A DNA stretch of 64,000 nt from Medicago truncatula. Its lineage: Eukaryota; Streptophyta; Magnoliopsida; Fabales; Fabaceae. Position 1 is the first letter of the stretch, and each line of letters opens with the position of its first letter. Below, piece by piece: positions 32,920-43,285 of this stretch. The notes under the pieces were generated by a model. That model was not told where the DNA came from. It worked only from the letters and a program-made list of their open reading frames with translations, and ran no database searches. Both the position numbers and the translations under genes were made by a program. The stretch spans positions 4,986,501-5,050,500 of the forward strand of contig NC_053045.1 of the NCBI RefSeq assembly GCF_003473485.1, read 5' to 3'.

Positions 32920-35900
32920 ATAAAAAAAATTATTGAATTGTGATTTTCTTAAAACTTGCAAAATACACATTTATTCACAAGAGGTCTATGTCATTGGCTA
33001 CCATATTAAGGTAAACAATTTTGTATTGGAATATTTAAGATTATATTATGAAATAAATATGTGCGTTTTAAACCTTTTTTTTTTTTTGGTTTGATCCCTC
33101 CAAAACAACATATTTTACCTAGTATAAACATTTCCTAAATATAGATTTAGTTAGTATTTGAGGGGTGAGAAACATTTTGTTAGGAACATGTTGATTTAAA
33201 TAACCATGACCTCTAATTATGATTTGGTGATAACAAAGAATATAACAGAATAATTTATTCTTTAATGCATGCTTTATGTGTAGAAAGTTATTGATGACAC
33301 TCTATCATACTATGTTATCTTACTCATTTTGATATCTTTTAGTAAGGTTTTAAATAGCTTCAGGATATTTTGATGCTAGAAAGGATAGGAAAATTAACGA
33401 TCAAGGAATTTAGGATCGTGCCACAAAATGGGATCATCATGCCACGATTTTAAAGCAAAAATTAGCATTTCAGTTCACATAGTTTTGTGGCACAAAAGGA
33501 GTGCCATGAAGAGATTGAAATTTTGAAACTGATCGTGACACGATTTTTCTACATTATGGCACGATTTTACATTGATGCCTCGTGACACGTAAGACAAGTG
33601 AAGGATCACGCTACGACCTATGAGCATCGTGGCAGGTTTAATCGACCAAGGATTTTCTAATAAAGCTCATTTTCCATTCTAAGCAAGGGTTCGATTTTTT
33701 GAGATTTTAAAGACATATTTGCATATTAGGCTTGAGGATTTCATGGTGTCTCACCATACAGTTGTTCCTCATTTCATGTAATATATTCAAATATATTAAT
33801 TGTTTATGCTTTAGTCATAAGTAGCTAATTTATTTTGGATTAGGTTTTGGATGAATCTATTTTCAGCTGATTGAAACATGTAGTTGTGAAACTATATTCA
33901 ATGCAATTACAATTCTAGTCTGTATTCATCATTAATTCATTCTTAATGCCTTTTATATCTTGATCACATATGAATTGATCTTAAATATCAAGTGATTACT
34001 AGCATTAAGTGTTGAATTTGATCTAATAATATTATTCAACCTAACGGTCACTATAGAAATATTGGATTGCTAAACTGTGATTTGAAAATTATCATTGAAA
34101 AGCCTTCGAACTCACATATGAGATTATGAGGTTGTAATCGGAGAAGAGGGTTCTGAGTGAAGAGGTTTATCATACCTATTTTATTAATTTATCGTGAAAC
34201 TAAGAATAATTATAAAAAATATGTGGAATTAACCAACCAACAAGAATTAGAGGATTTGATGGACTTGATCATCTTTCCTTTAATCTTTACCAAATTATTT
34301 ACTATTGACAATTCAGCTACTATATAACATATGGAAGAAGCGAAGGCTGCATTATCTAGAAAGAGCAATCAATGTCTTGAATTACTATTACAGTTCCTAG
34401 CAAAGAAAATGCATTGTCTGGTAAAGTGTGCATCAATATTCAAAACTAAAGACCAACAAGGAACCATATGGAAGATGAACTATCCACTTAATCGTGTATT
34501 CAAGATACCATATGGTTCAAGAATAGTCTTTGAATGATTAAAGTTATATTCAAGCAAATCCTTCAACTTTGTTAGAGAAAAAGGTTTATAGTTTCCCTCA
34601 CAGAGCATCAATTTCAAAAATTTACAGATGCCTTACCTCAAAGAGAAAACAAACATTACACAAAAAAGGGAACATGCAAATCCGTTCAAGCAATCCCTGA
34701 CACTTCTGAACAATAGTACGATCTCGTCAAACGATTGTTAGTTGTAGATTGATCGTATCTTAAGGCAAACGATCGCTAGTTATAGACAAAAATTGTTGTT
34801 CCTTGATCTTTTATTTGACTAATGCTTATGCTTTTTATGAATTTATTTAATTTTAGTTGTAGTTCACTGCATTTGGTTTGATTTCCTTTTATACACTTGA
34901 GAACAAGAAAACTTGAAGAAAAGTGATGAGAAAATTTCATTCGACTAAGTTTTGAAGACACGGAATTAAATAATGGTATTATGTTTTCTTTGTGCATGTT
35001 CTTGTAATTTTGATAAGTTAATCAAATAAGCTATTCTTTATTTTTCTTCTCTTGCCTTTATGTACTTGTCTACAATGAGCATGTGTGAGTATACCCCTAA
35101 TAATAAAATTTTCCATAAATTTCAATTCTTTCTTGTTGCTATGAGTTTGAAAGCATTATAAATTTATCTTATTATTATTAAACACTTTACAGTATGAAAG
35201 TACACGATTATGATTATATGACCTTATCTATTAAACGATGAACTTAAAGTCGAAGTTCGATAAAAGCATAATAAGATTGAATAGTCGTAGGATTATGATT
35301 TATAATCATAGACTTCAACTAGAGAACTTAAAAGTTTTAGTTGTTGTTGGATCTATAAGTTTTCTTTGAGGTGATATATGATAATCAAGCTTAACGTGTT
35401 TTTCCAATTATTCCTCCATAAAAATAAGACGATTCATTGGTTCTAAACACGCTTATGCATCTCTAAAAGGGGAAGTGAGTTACATTAGCTTACCTCGCAT
35501 TTATAACTTTCATTTTCATAGCAAACAAAGGAAATTAGGATTGGGTTTTCTATCATCATGATGAAACCTAAAAGCATAACAAGGTATATTTGTATGGACT
35601 CATATTTAAACCTAAATAACAAGCATTTCGTCGTAGCATTTTTTCCAAAAATACCTATAATGGCAGAAAGAAAGAAAGGAAGAAAGAAGAAAGAAGGTGT
35701 TTATTGCAACATTCTTGTAACGGCAAATTAAGTGAAACAACTACTAAAGTCTCTGCATTAGCATATGTTCATGAAAACCGCCTCAAACCAACTTATGTTT
35801 TTTCAAAGGAAATATCATTTAAAGTTGGATACAAGTCCGCTCCTAAATAATGAAAGATTAAACTTTATGTAGGTGGGCATGAATTCATGGTATGAGACAC

Positions 35901-37350
35901 ACCTTTTTTTTTTCTTTTCTTCCTTATGTGTTGAAATGGGAAGTTTGAAATACTTTTTACATTAGTGAAAAAAAATTAACAAATATAACAACTTCATTCT
36001 TTAAAGGAAAGAAACGAAGTCATTTCTTTCTTCGTAAATAAATGACTTTTTTCCTTACCTTAATAGTCGAAAGTTGTTATTTATGTTAACTTTTACTACT
36101 ATAAAATTTTTACCGAATCTTCCGTGTCCACGCATAAAAAAAAATAATGTGTATCATAGCTTCAATGCATGCATGAAGTCAAAATGACTTATGGTTTGAT
36201 ACTTTATTATTTAGGATTATTGGACTTATATCCAACCTCAAAATGATGTTTTCTTTAGAAAACCCTAACTATAGGTATTTAAACATTATTTGTTGAACAA
36301 AGCTTCTACCACAAATGTGTAAGTTGTTTATCTTCATCTACAAAATACAAGAATGCTGCAAAAGACCCTATATTTTTATTGTAGGTATTATAAAAATAAA
36401 ATTAAAAACATTAAGATGAAATTCTAGAGATTTGGGTTTGGGCACAACAAATACATCATGTTTTGTTTTTAGTCCCTATATTGTAGTCCTTACAAAATTT
36501 GTTTATATTAAAACTAGACCTGCAATATTCGTTATAGTCTTTATTTTGAGGAAATAAAATCCAATATGTTAGTTAAGAGAAAAAGGTAGTATATTTATCT
36601 GATCCTTAAATTCGAGGGTTGTTCCAGAAGTATTATAAATGAAGTCAGCACTAAAGTTTATTTAATAAGGGATTAGTTGAAAAACCATCTATTCATTTAA
36701 GGTGTTTAATACTATGATTAACAAAAGAAAAATAATATTTAAACAACAATTTTATCACAACTTTCTTTCTCATACTCACGTCATGTTTTAATTTTCTCTC
36801 TTTATTGATTTACTTTTTGTGTCAAGATCTACATTTCTTTGCATATTTTGATTGTCCTACAAGTTGTCTCATATCAGTCAATCATATTATTTAAAAATGT
36901 TGTTTGTTTTGGAGTTTATGATCGCCGAGTTGTTGGATTTCTAGTGTCTCACACTAGTACATACAAGATGTTGGCATGTCAATCAACCCTATTTATAAAA
37001 ATAAAAATATAAAATAATTATTTTAAGATTTAAGATCATCAAGTTTGTCACAACTATCATGGATTAACAAGATGTCACCTCCCAACTAATTCATTTTTAA
37101 TTAATGTTTATTTTTCTTTAAAGAATTTTTGTTTTACACCAAATGTAAGGAATTGGGTTTATTTATTTGATTTGAGGTAAATCCAATGTTAGTCCTCTAA
37201 AAAAAACAATGTTAGTCTAAATAAAACATACATGAATGAGATGAGCCGAAATAGATAAACACACGAGACGACAACAACAACAACACTTGAAAACGATAAA
37301 TGGAAAATATTTAGCATCCCTTTTACCGAAAAAATACAGAAATAGAAAAT
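32920..37350. other. Upstream spacer of NCR copy 5 and gene-poor stretch
   Basis: 32920-33660 matches the NCR copy 3 upstream flank. Beyond that I recognise no gene. 34950-35650 resembles retrotransposon LTR/leader sequence (GCCTTTATGTACTTGTCTAC, ACGATGAACTTAAAGTCGAAG), but no ends were found. A small purine-rich AAGAAAGAAAGG tract lies at 35667-35694. Short frames such as 34331-34537 show no known domain. Confidence 0.4.
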
Positions 37351-37354
37351 GTTC

Positions 37355-37520
37355 GCACAGATGGTAATGGGTACCCAATGGATAGGGTACTACAGTGTCC
37401 ATTCTCATACCCGCATTTATAAAAAAAAAATACCCGTACCGTCGTGGAAACAACTTTAGTCCCCTTCTCCATACCTTATGGGTACCTAAGTGTTCATACC
37501 CGCACTTTAACTTTGAAAAA
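37355..37520. repeat. Fragment related to the GGCAT-ended repeat family
   Basis: GGTAATGGGTACCCAATGGAT...TTCTCATACCCGCA...CCCTTCTCCATACC...GTTCATACCCGCA resembles internal parts of the 18112, 21429 and 46557 repeats but lacks both ends. Frames over it are artefacts of the repeat. Confidence 0.45.
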
Positions 37521-37784
37521 ACAAAAAAAAACATCACAAATGAAATAAAACTACGATCCCAATTTTTTAAAATTAACTCATAAAATAATATGAATCGTGG
37601 TATTTAGTCAAATAGAAAACATCCAAAATATCCCTAAAAAATTATACACCGGCATGATGGAGTTGTTAGCAGTTATTTGGTTTAAGTTTAGATTTAGGCT
37701 AAATAGCTAAATAAATTAATTAATTATACATCAAAAATAAATAAATAATTTATGATATTATATAAATATGTATATGCGGGAACA

Positions 37785-38010
37785 ATATACCTTTGTTAGA
37801 GGTGTGCTTTGTTTGATGTTCATCAAATGCTTTAAGTGTGGAGAGGATATGGTTTGTTTGTTGGGTGATGGTTTGAGTATGATTCTATAATGTCAGTGTT
37901 GAATAGAGAAAATGGGAAAATTTGTATGAAGGACGTAGAAGCTAAAGATTGATAATGTTACTCCTCTTCTCTACTTTGTTCCTGCCTTCCTATACCCTTT
38001 TATAGATGAA
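37785..38010 (-). promoter_or_regulatory. Possible orphan promoter plus short first exon
   Basis: On the minus strand a TATA box (CTATAAAAGGG, about 37998-38008) is followed by a pyrimidine/adenine-rich leader. An ATG near 37830 then opens an 11-codon run ending directly at AAAG|GTATATT, a good 5' splice donor. No downstream exon was recognised between 37200 and 37780, so this may be the surviving 5' end of a broken gene or chance. The remaining sequence of 37530-38740 is AT-rich without further features. Confidence 0.22.
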
Positions 38011-38752
38011 CCCTCTCCTCTTGAATCTTGAATTTGTTATTGATGCTTTAAGACCAATGGTCACAGCCTCAAAGCATCATTTGTTACTTGCAACAATTCC
38101 TCTTTCATGCAATAAAGATTGCTTTCAATTTTTACTTCTTAAAGTGTGTTTGTTATTTACCTATTGAGGTGATGGCTTGTGACTAAGGTTTGAAACACTA
38201 GACTTGCAAGAAGTGATATTGCCAAGAAAAGGAATCATGCAAGAAGATGTATAAAGAGTGATCTGACTATGAATAAAAATAGCTTGTCCTTTGTTTTTGC
38301 TCATTTTTTTTATAAGAAAATGAGCCAAGACAAAAAATGGTTATGATTATGAAATACATTTACGGACTTTGCAGGGATGAAATCCAAACATAAAACTTAT
38401 AGAAATAATATAAAATAAAATAAAATAAAAAGGTCATATTTCCATGGATCATTGGTATATTTAAGCCAATTAAATATTTCAACAAAAATACAAATCAAGT
38501 GTGAAAATGCAAGATAAATATTTTTTGTTTGTGTAACAAAATTGAATTGGCCGGACAAATCTAAGAAACTACAATATTAGTAGTTTCACTTAACAAATAA
38601 TTGCAACTTCTTCAAAATTTACATTACTCTTTATCACAAAAGTAAATAAATTTGATGCAACGCATTCTATGTAGATTTTCAATTAATAAATCATTTTTAT
38701 GTTATTAGTTAAATTTTTAGATAAGTATCTCTCACTTGTCACATTATAAAAA

Positions 38753-39040
38753 AGGGTTAATAGTGTTTTTCACCCCTATAATATATGTCATTTCCGGTTT
38801 TCGCCCCTATAAAATTTTCGGTTTGATTTGCACCCTCGTAAAATTTTTATTTTTCGGAAAACACCCTTAATAAGCCATTCAAAAACCAAAATTTCTTGAA
38901 AAAAAATTCTGAAAATGGCCTATTAGGGGTGTTTTCTGGAAAATAAAATTTTTACGAGGGCGCAAATCAAATCGAAAATTTTATAGGGGTGAAAACCGGA
39001 AATGACATATATTACAGGGGTGAAAAATATTATTAACCCT
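38753..39040. mobile_element. MITE that is almost entirely one inverted repeat
   Basis: The left arm begins AGGGTTAATAGTGTTTTTCA and the right arm ends in its inverse (TATTAACCCT). The arms pair over nearly the whole 288 bp around a short AATTTCTTGAAAAAAAATT centre, including GTCATTTCCGGTTTTCGCCCC and its inverse. A-rich ATAAAAA flanks on both sides could be the target-site duplication. Transcribed, it would fold into one long hairpin. Confidence 0.8.
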
Positions 39041-39080
39041 ATAAAAAATAAACCTCTAATATGTGTAGCTTAAGATAATA

Positions 39081-39227
39081 CTCCCTCCGGTCCTATTTAC
39101 AAGAGACAGTTGACTTTTTAGATACATTGAATAATGTATGTATCTAGTTAAGAACCTAAATCAAATACATAAATTATTTAATGTATCTAAAAAGTAAATT
39201 GTCTCTTGTAAATAGGACCGGAGGTAG
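39081..39227. mobile_element. Stowaway-like MITE
   Basis: CTCCCTCCGGTCCTATTTAC at the left, and the inverse (GTAAATAGGACCGGAGGTAG) at the right, flanked by TA dinucleotides. 147 bp with inverted AGATACAT/ATGTATCT motifs inside. Same end family as 60615-60740. The following 39230-40077 has T-rich runs and no gene. Confidence 0.82.
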
Positions 39228-40077
39228 TATTTGATAAATTGTGGATTTAAAAATGAGTGAACGATATTGAAATTGTGAATTAGACCGGAAATTGAAATTG
39301 AGAAAATAGAGGACTAAAACTAGTTTTTTTTTTTTTCATAAATGAAGATGTGATGAGGAATGGTTCATAACTTCTATATTTTGTCAATGAAAAAGAATTG
39401 GGCAAGTGGTCTTTTTTTTTTTTTTTTTCTGTTAAATGGTCTCTTTATTTTGAATAATGATCTTTTTTTCTGCTAAATAATCTCCTTTTTTTCAATAAAG
39501 GGAAAAAAGAGTTAGCTTTATTAAAGCTGTTGAATGTAACAGAACAAGTTCAAAAATAAAAAATAACAATAAATCAAATGAAAAACCATTGTAATTTAAA
39601 AGATTAAGGTGTGTTTAGAAGATATTTCAATGGATCAACAAATAAAGTGCAACCTTCTCAATGAGATTTATGTCATCTGATACTTTCACTAATATTAAAT
39701 AATGATTAGTCAAGGGAGACAGATTGTCATGGTTAGGTCAAGATATCATAGGATCAATCAAAGCAACTTAAGACTTCAATACCAGCATATACCTTCAATA
39801 TGTCCAAACCTCAAAAACATGGGTTGAACTATTAAATGAATGAATCTTAGTCATTTATCTTCAATCTAAATAACTTTTGTAACTTTTAGTATTGATGTGC
39901 ACTAATCAAAACCTCTTAATATATTTACAAATTTCAACAAAAAGAATGATCCAAAACAAAATAAAGAAACAATCAATAGCATACTCAAAACTATTTTCTC
40001 CCCCTCTAACTATCATCAGCTCAAATATCCAAAAGTCTTTATGCCATTCAAATGGGACAACTTTCGAATTCAAGAAC

Positions 40078-42189
40078 TCATAGCATCTCCTCTATCTGTA
40101 CTTGTGGATCAAAAGCTACTTCTCTCATTTTAGCATGTAATTTTGTCAGAATTTCATAAATATGGTCAGATTCATCATGAATTCTATCACCTGCTATGAA
40201 ACTTCGAACTTCATTCTTTAACTCCACCACACTTTGACCAACAATCTTGTTCAACCTTTTCTCCTTTACCAGTCTCCTAAGTTTTGTAGCACTATGCCAA
40301 TTTTCGTCGACAGAATAAATATTTGACAGAAGAATATAATACCCTGCATGATTAGGGTCTAATGAGAAAAGATTCTTAGCTGCAACTTCCCCCATCTTTA
40401 TATTCTGATGTATGCGGCATGCACCGAGTAAGGCTCCCCATATATCAGGCCCAGCCTGCATCGGCATGTTGTTAATTACATCCAAAGCCATATCTAACTC
40501 TCCCATTCGACCAAGAAGATCAACCATTATCGCGTAATGCTCCGAGTTTGGTTTTAATTTGTACTTGTTAACCATGATATCAAACATATTTATCCCTTCT
40601 TTAATCAAACCTGAATGACTACAAGCAGATAGAATTGAGATGAAAGTTACATTGTTAGGCTTAGTATCTGAATGATTAGCCATCTGATAAAATAATTTCA
40701 AAGCTTCTTCTCCTTGACCATGAAATCCATAAGCTGCAATTATTGAGCTCCAAGTAACAACATCTTTATACGTCATTCCTTTGAAAACCTTGTTAGCATC
40801 TTCTATGCTACTACATTTTGCATATACCTCTATAAGTGAAGCTCCAATAAATTGGTTATTTTCAAACCCATTTTTAATTACAAACGCATGCAAACATACA
40901 GCTTGTTGAAGAATCCCAAGTTCTGAAATAGTAGTAAGAATCTTAACAAGAGCAATAGCATCAGGTCGAGTTCCACTAGATAACATATTGCGGAAAACCC
41001 ACATTGACTCGTGCACCATTCCATTGTCGGCATAGCCGCTAAATAAAACAGCCCAAGCAATTACATCTTTCTTTGGCATTCTATTGAAAAGATCAACTGC
41101 TTTTTCAGGTGAAAAACACTTCATGTACATATCCATCAAAGCTGTAGAGACTGTGGTTTCCATCTCAAAACCATAATTCACGGCCAATTCATGAATCTTC
41201 ATACCTTCTTCCAAATTGGAAATGCAAGCACACGCTCGCAACACACTAACCACAGTAACCCAATTGGGCTTAATTCTCTTATCTAACATTTCATTGAAAA
41301 GATCTAATACATCAGTTTCGGCTCCATTATCGGCATAACATGCAACCATTGTGCTCCAAGATATAATATCCTTATCAGACATCTCCCTGAACAAATTTGA
41401 TGCATTTTTTATGGAACCAGTTTTTCCATATAAATGAAGCAGTGAATTGGCCAAACACAGCTTATTGTCTAAACCCTTTCTTTTCACGAAGCCATGAACA
41501 CTTCTCCCAAGCTTAAAATTAGATAACTGAGCACAAGCAGAAGCAACACTAACAAGGGTCACTGGATCAGGACTCACTTTCTCCGAGACAACCATTCGAG
41601 AGAAAAAAGCGAGTGCAAGTTCCGGACTACCACTCTGTTCATAACCACTAATGATCGAAGTCCATAAAACAACATCAGGCTTCGGATACTCCATAAAAAC
41701 TTTCACTGCATCATTCATTTGACCACATTTAGTATACAAATCAATCAAGGCTGATCCAACAAACATGTCACCGTCTATCCTCACCTTCTTGAGAAATCCA
41801 TGAATCACCTTACCCAATAAAAGCTTCCGCAAACCCGCACACGATTTCAAGGCAATAGATACCGAGTAATTGTCGGGTCTTTCCTCAATCGATACAGAAC
41901 TAACGTTATTCATTTGACGGAATAAAGACAGAGTCTCTACCCATTCTCCCTCGAAACAATAACTCCTAAGCAAAGCATTCCATAGGTAAACAGTTCTGTG
42001 AGGTGTTTCTTGAAACAGCTTATGTGCATGGTGAATCGATGCATATCTAGCATAAAGAACATTGAGCTTGGTAACAATGAAACTATCATGAACAAGACCC
42101 GCTTTCAAACACTGTGAATGCAACTGTGAAATTGATAACTTACTGCAACAAGTTTCCAATAACTTCACTAAAAGATTCCTCCTTTCCAT
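40078..42189 (-). CDS. Pentatricopeptide repeat protein, PLS class, E subgroup, intronless
   Basis: One uninterrupted frame of 703 residues. From about residue 50 to 580 it is built of alternating P, L and S pentatricopeptide motifs (repeated signatures such as ALIDLYTKCG, WTSIISGYEQSG, ANSLLHLYGKTG, WSTMVACYADNG, SALIxVYAKC). From about 585 it has the E/E+ region (WGALLGACRIHQNIKMGE, LLSNIYSVDENW, then VVELKNEVRSFIAGDRIH). It stops before any DYW deaminase domain. Proteins of this class bind organellar transcripts one base per repeat and guide C-to-U editing or processing; E-type members recruit a DYW partner. The target RNA cannot be read by eye. N-terminal targeting to plastid or mitochondrion is expected but not obvious. 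No frameshift; looks functional. Confidence 0.95.
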   Translation of the reverse strand: MERRNLLVKLLETCCSKLSISQLHSQCLKAGLVHDSFIVTKLNVLYARYASIHHAHKLFQETPHRTVYLWNALLRSYCFEGEWVETLSLFRQMNNVSSVSIEERPDNYSVSIALKSCAGLRKLLLGKVIHGFLKKVRIDGDMFVGSALIDLYTKCGQMNDAVKVFMEYPKPDVVLWTSIISGYEQSGSPELALAFFSRMVVSEKVSPDPVTLVSVASACAQLSNFKLGRSVHGFVKRKGLDNKLCLANSLLHLYGKTGSIKNASNLFREMSDKDIISWSTMVACYADNGAETDVLDLFNEMLDKRIKPNWVTVVSVLRACACISNLEEGMKIHELAVNYGFEMETTVSTALMDMYMKCFSPEKAVDLFNRMPKKDVIAWAVLFSGYADNGMVHESMWVFRNMLSSGTRPDAIALVKILTTISELGILQQAVCLHAFVIKNGFENNQFIGASLIEVYAKCSSIEDANKVFKGMTYKDVVTWSSIIAAYGFHGQGEEALKLFYQMANHSDTKPNNVTFISILSACSHSGLIKEGINMFDIMVNKYKLKPNSEHYAIMVDLLGRMGELDMALDVINNMPMQAGPDIWGALLGACRIHQNIKMGEVAAKNLFSLDPNHAGYYILLSNIYSVDENWHSATKLRRLVKEKRLNKIVGQSVVELKNEVRSFIAGDRIHDESDHIYEILTKLHAKMREVAFDPQVQIEEML

Positions 42190-42385
42190 AAGCCATTCAT
42201 CTTACTTGCATTATTCAAATTTATTATTGCATCTCGCAATCACTAATCTTTCTTTTTAGTGGCACTATCAACATGTCCTGTTGAGAAAATTACATAATTA
42301 ACAAGTTCAGCAGCATTTGACAGAAGAAAACAAAATACATTGCTGCTATGAAAGAAAAAAACATGTAGCAGTCAAATGACATCAG

Positions 42386-42556
42386 TGTTGTTAAATAGAG
42401 CTATAGCAGTGCTATACGGCTATAACGTATCGAATTTTTTACAACTGCTATTATTCCGCAATATGCTTTTTAGTTCAAAATGTTGTCAAATAACAGCACT
42501 ATTGCGTAGCGGAATTTTAACAATTCACTATTTTCCACTATCTGCAACTAACAACA
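42386..42556 (+). mobile_element. Small repeat with TGTTGTCAAATAG motifs, copy 1 of 3
   Basis: About 170 bp containing ATTCCGCAATATGCTTTTTAG and AAATGTTGTCAAATAACAGC, with a GTAGCGGAATTTTAACAA end. Related copies occur inverted at 42796-42962 and direct at 45985-46150. It lies just upstream of the PPR gene. Confidence 0.55.
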
Positions 42557-42795
42557 TTGAATGACAGACGAAAGAATAAAAATATATCAGTAACAAATAG
42601 AAGTACAATAAGAATAAAAAATTGAATGGTGGACAAAACCATTTGGGGTTTCTTGTGTGAAAAGTTTTCATTCAGTAATCAGAAACTAAATTCATGATAG
42701 ATAAAATTGCAGGAAAATGAGTTTACATCTTTCAACAAAATTTGGAACCCTTGGATCAGAAAGATTAATTGATGAAAAAATAAATAAATATTATG

Positions 42796-42962
42796 TTGTC
42801 AAGCGCGGATCGTTAAAATTCTGCAATGAAATTGTGCTATGGTGCCACTATAACGGCTATTTGACAACATTTTGTACTAAATAGCGTATTGCGGAGCAAT
42901 AACGGTTTGTCCAAATGCCGCTACGCTACAAGGGTAGAGCGCTGCTATTTATCAACACTATT
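42796..42962 (-). mobile_element. Small repeat, copy 2 of 3 (inverted)
   Basis: On the minus strand it carries CCGCAATACGCTATTTAGTA and AAATGTTGTCAAATAGCCG, and AATTTTAACGATCCGCG at its far end. Confidence 0.55.
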
Positions 42963-43285
42963 ATAAAGCAAATGAACAAGAAAAGGACACACGATAAGTA
43001 CAATGATCCAAAAAGAGAATAAAAAATACATCTGGTCTTTCCTTTAACAATAATGGGTCTTGCAGGTGATGATTCCTTATAATATGGTTTATAATATTAT
43101 CTGTTGGAGAACCTAAAAAATATAGTTATTATATTAAATGGCTGTGGGGGCTAGTTTGCATAAATGTGATTAGGGATTCTGATGGTTCATAAATTACACA
43201 TAAAATGAGTTGTGAATTGATTTCTAGGGCAAGTGAATCTATTCACGGGAGGCATGTACCTTGATGAATTGATTCATAGACACAT

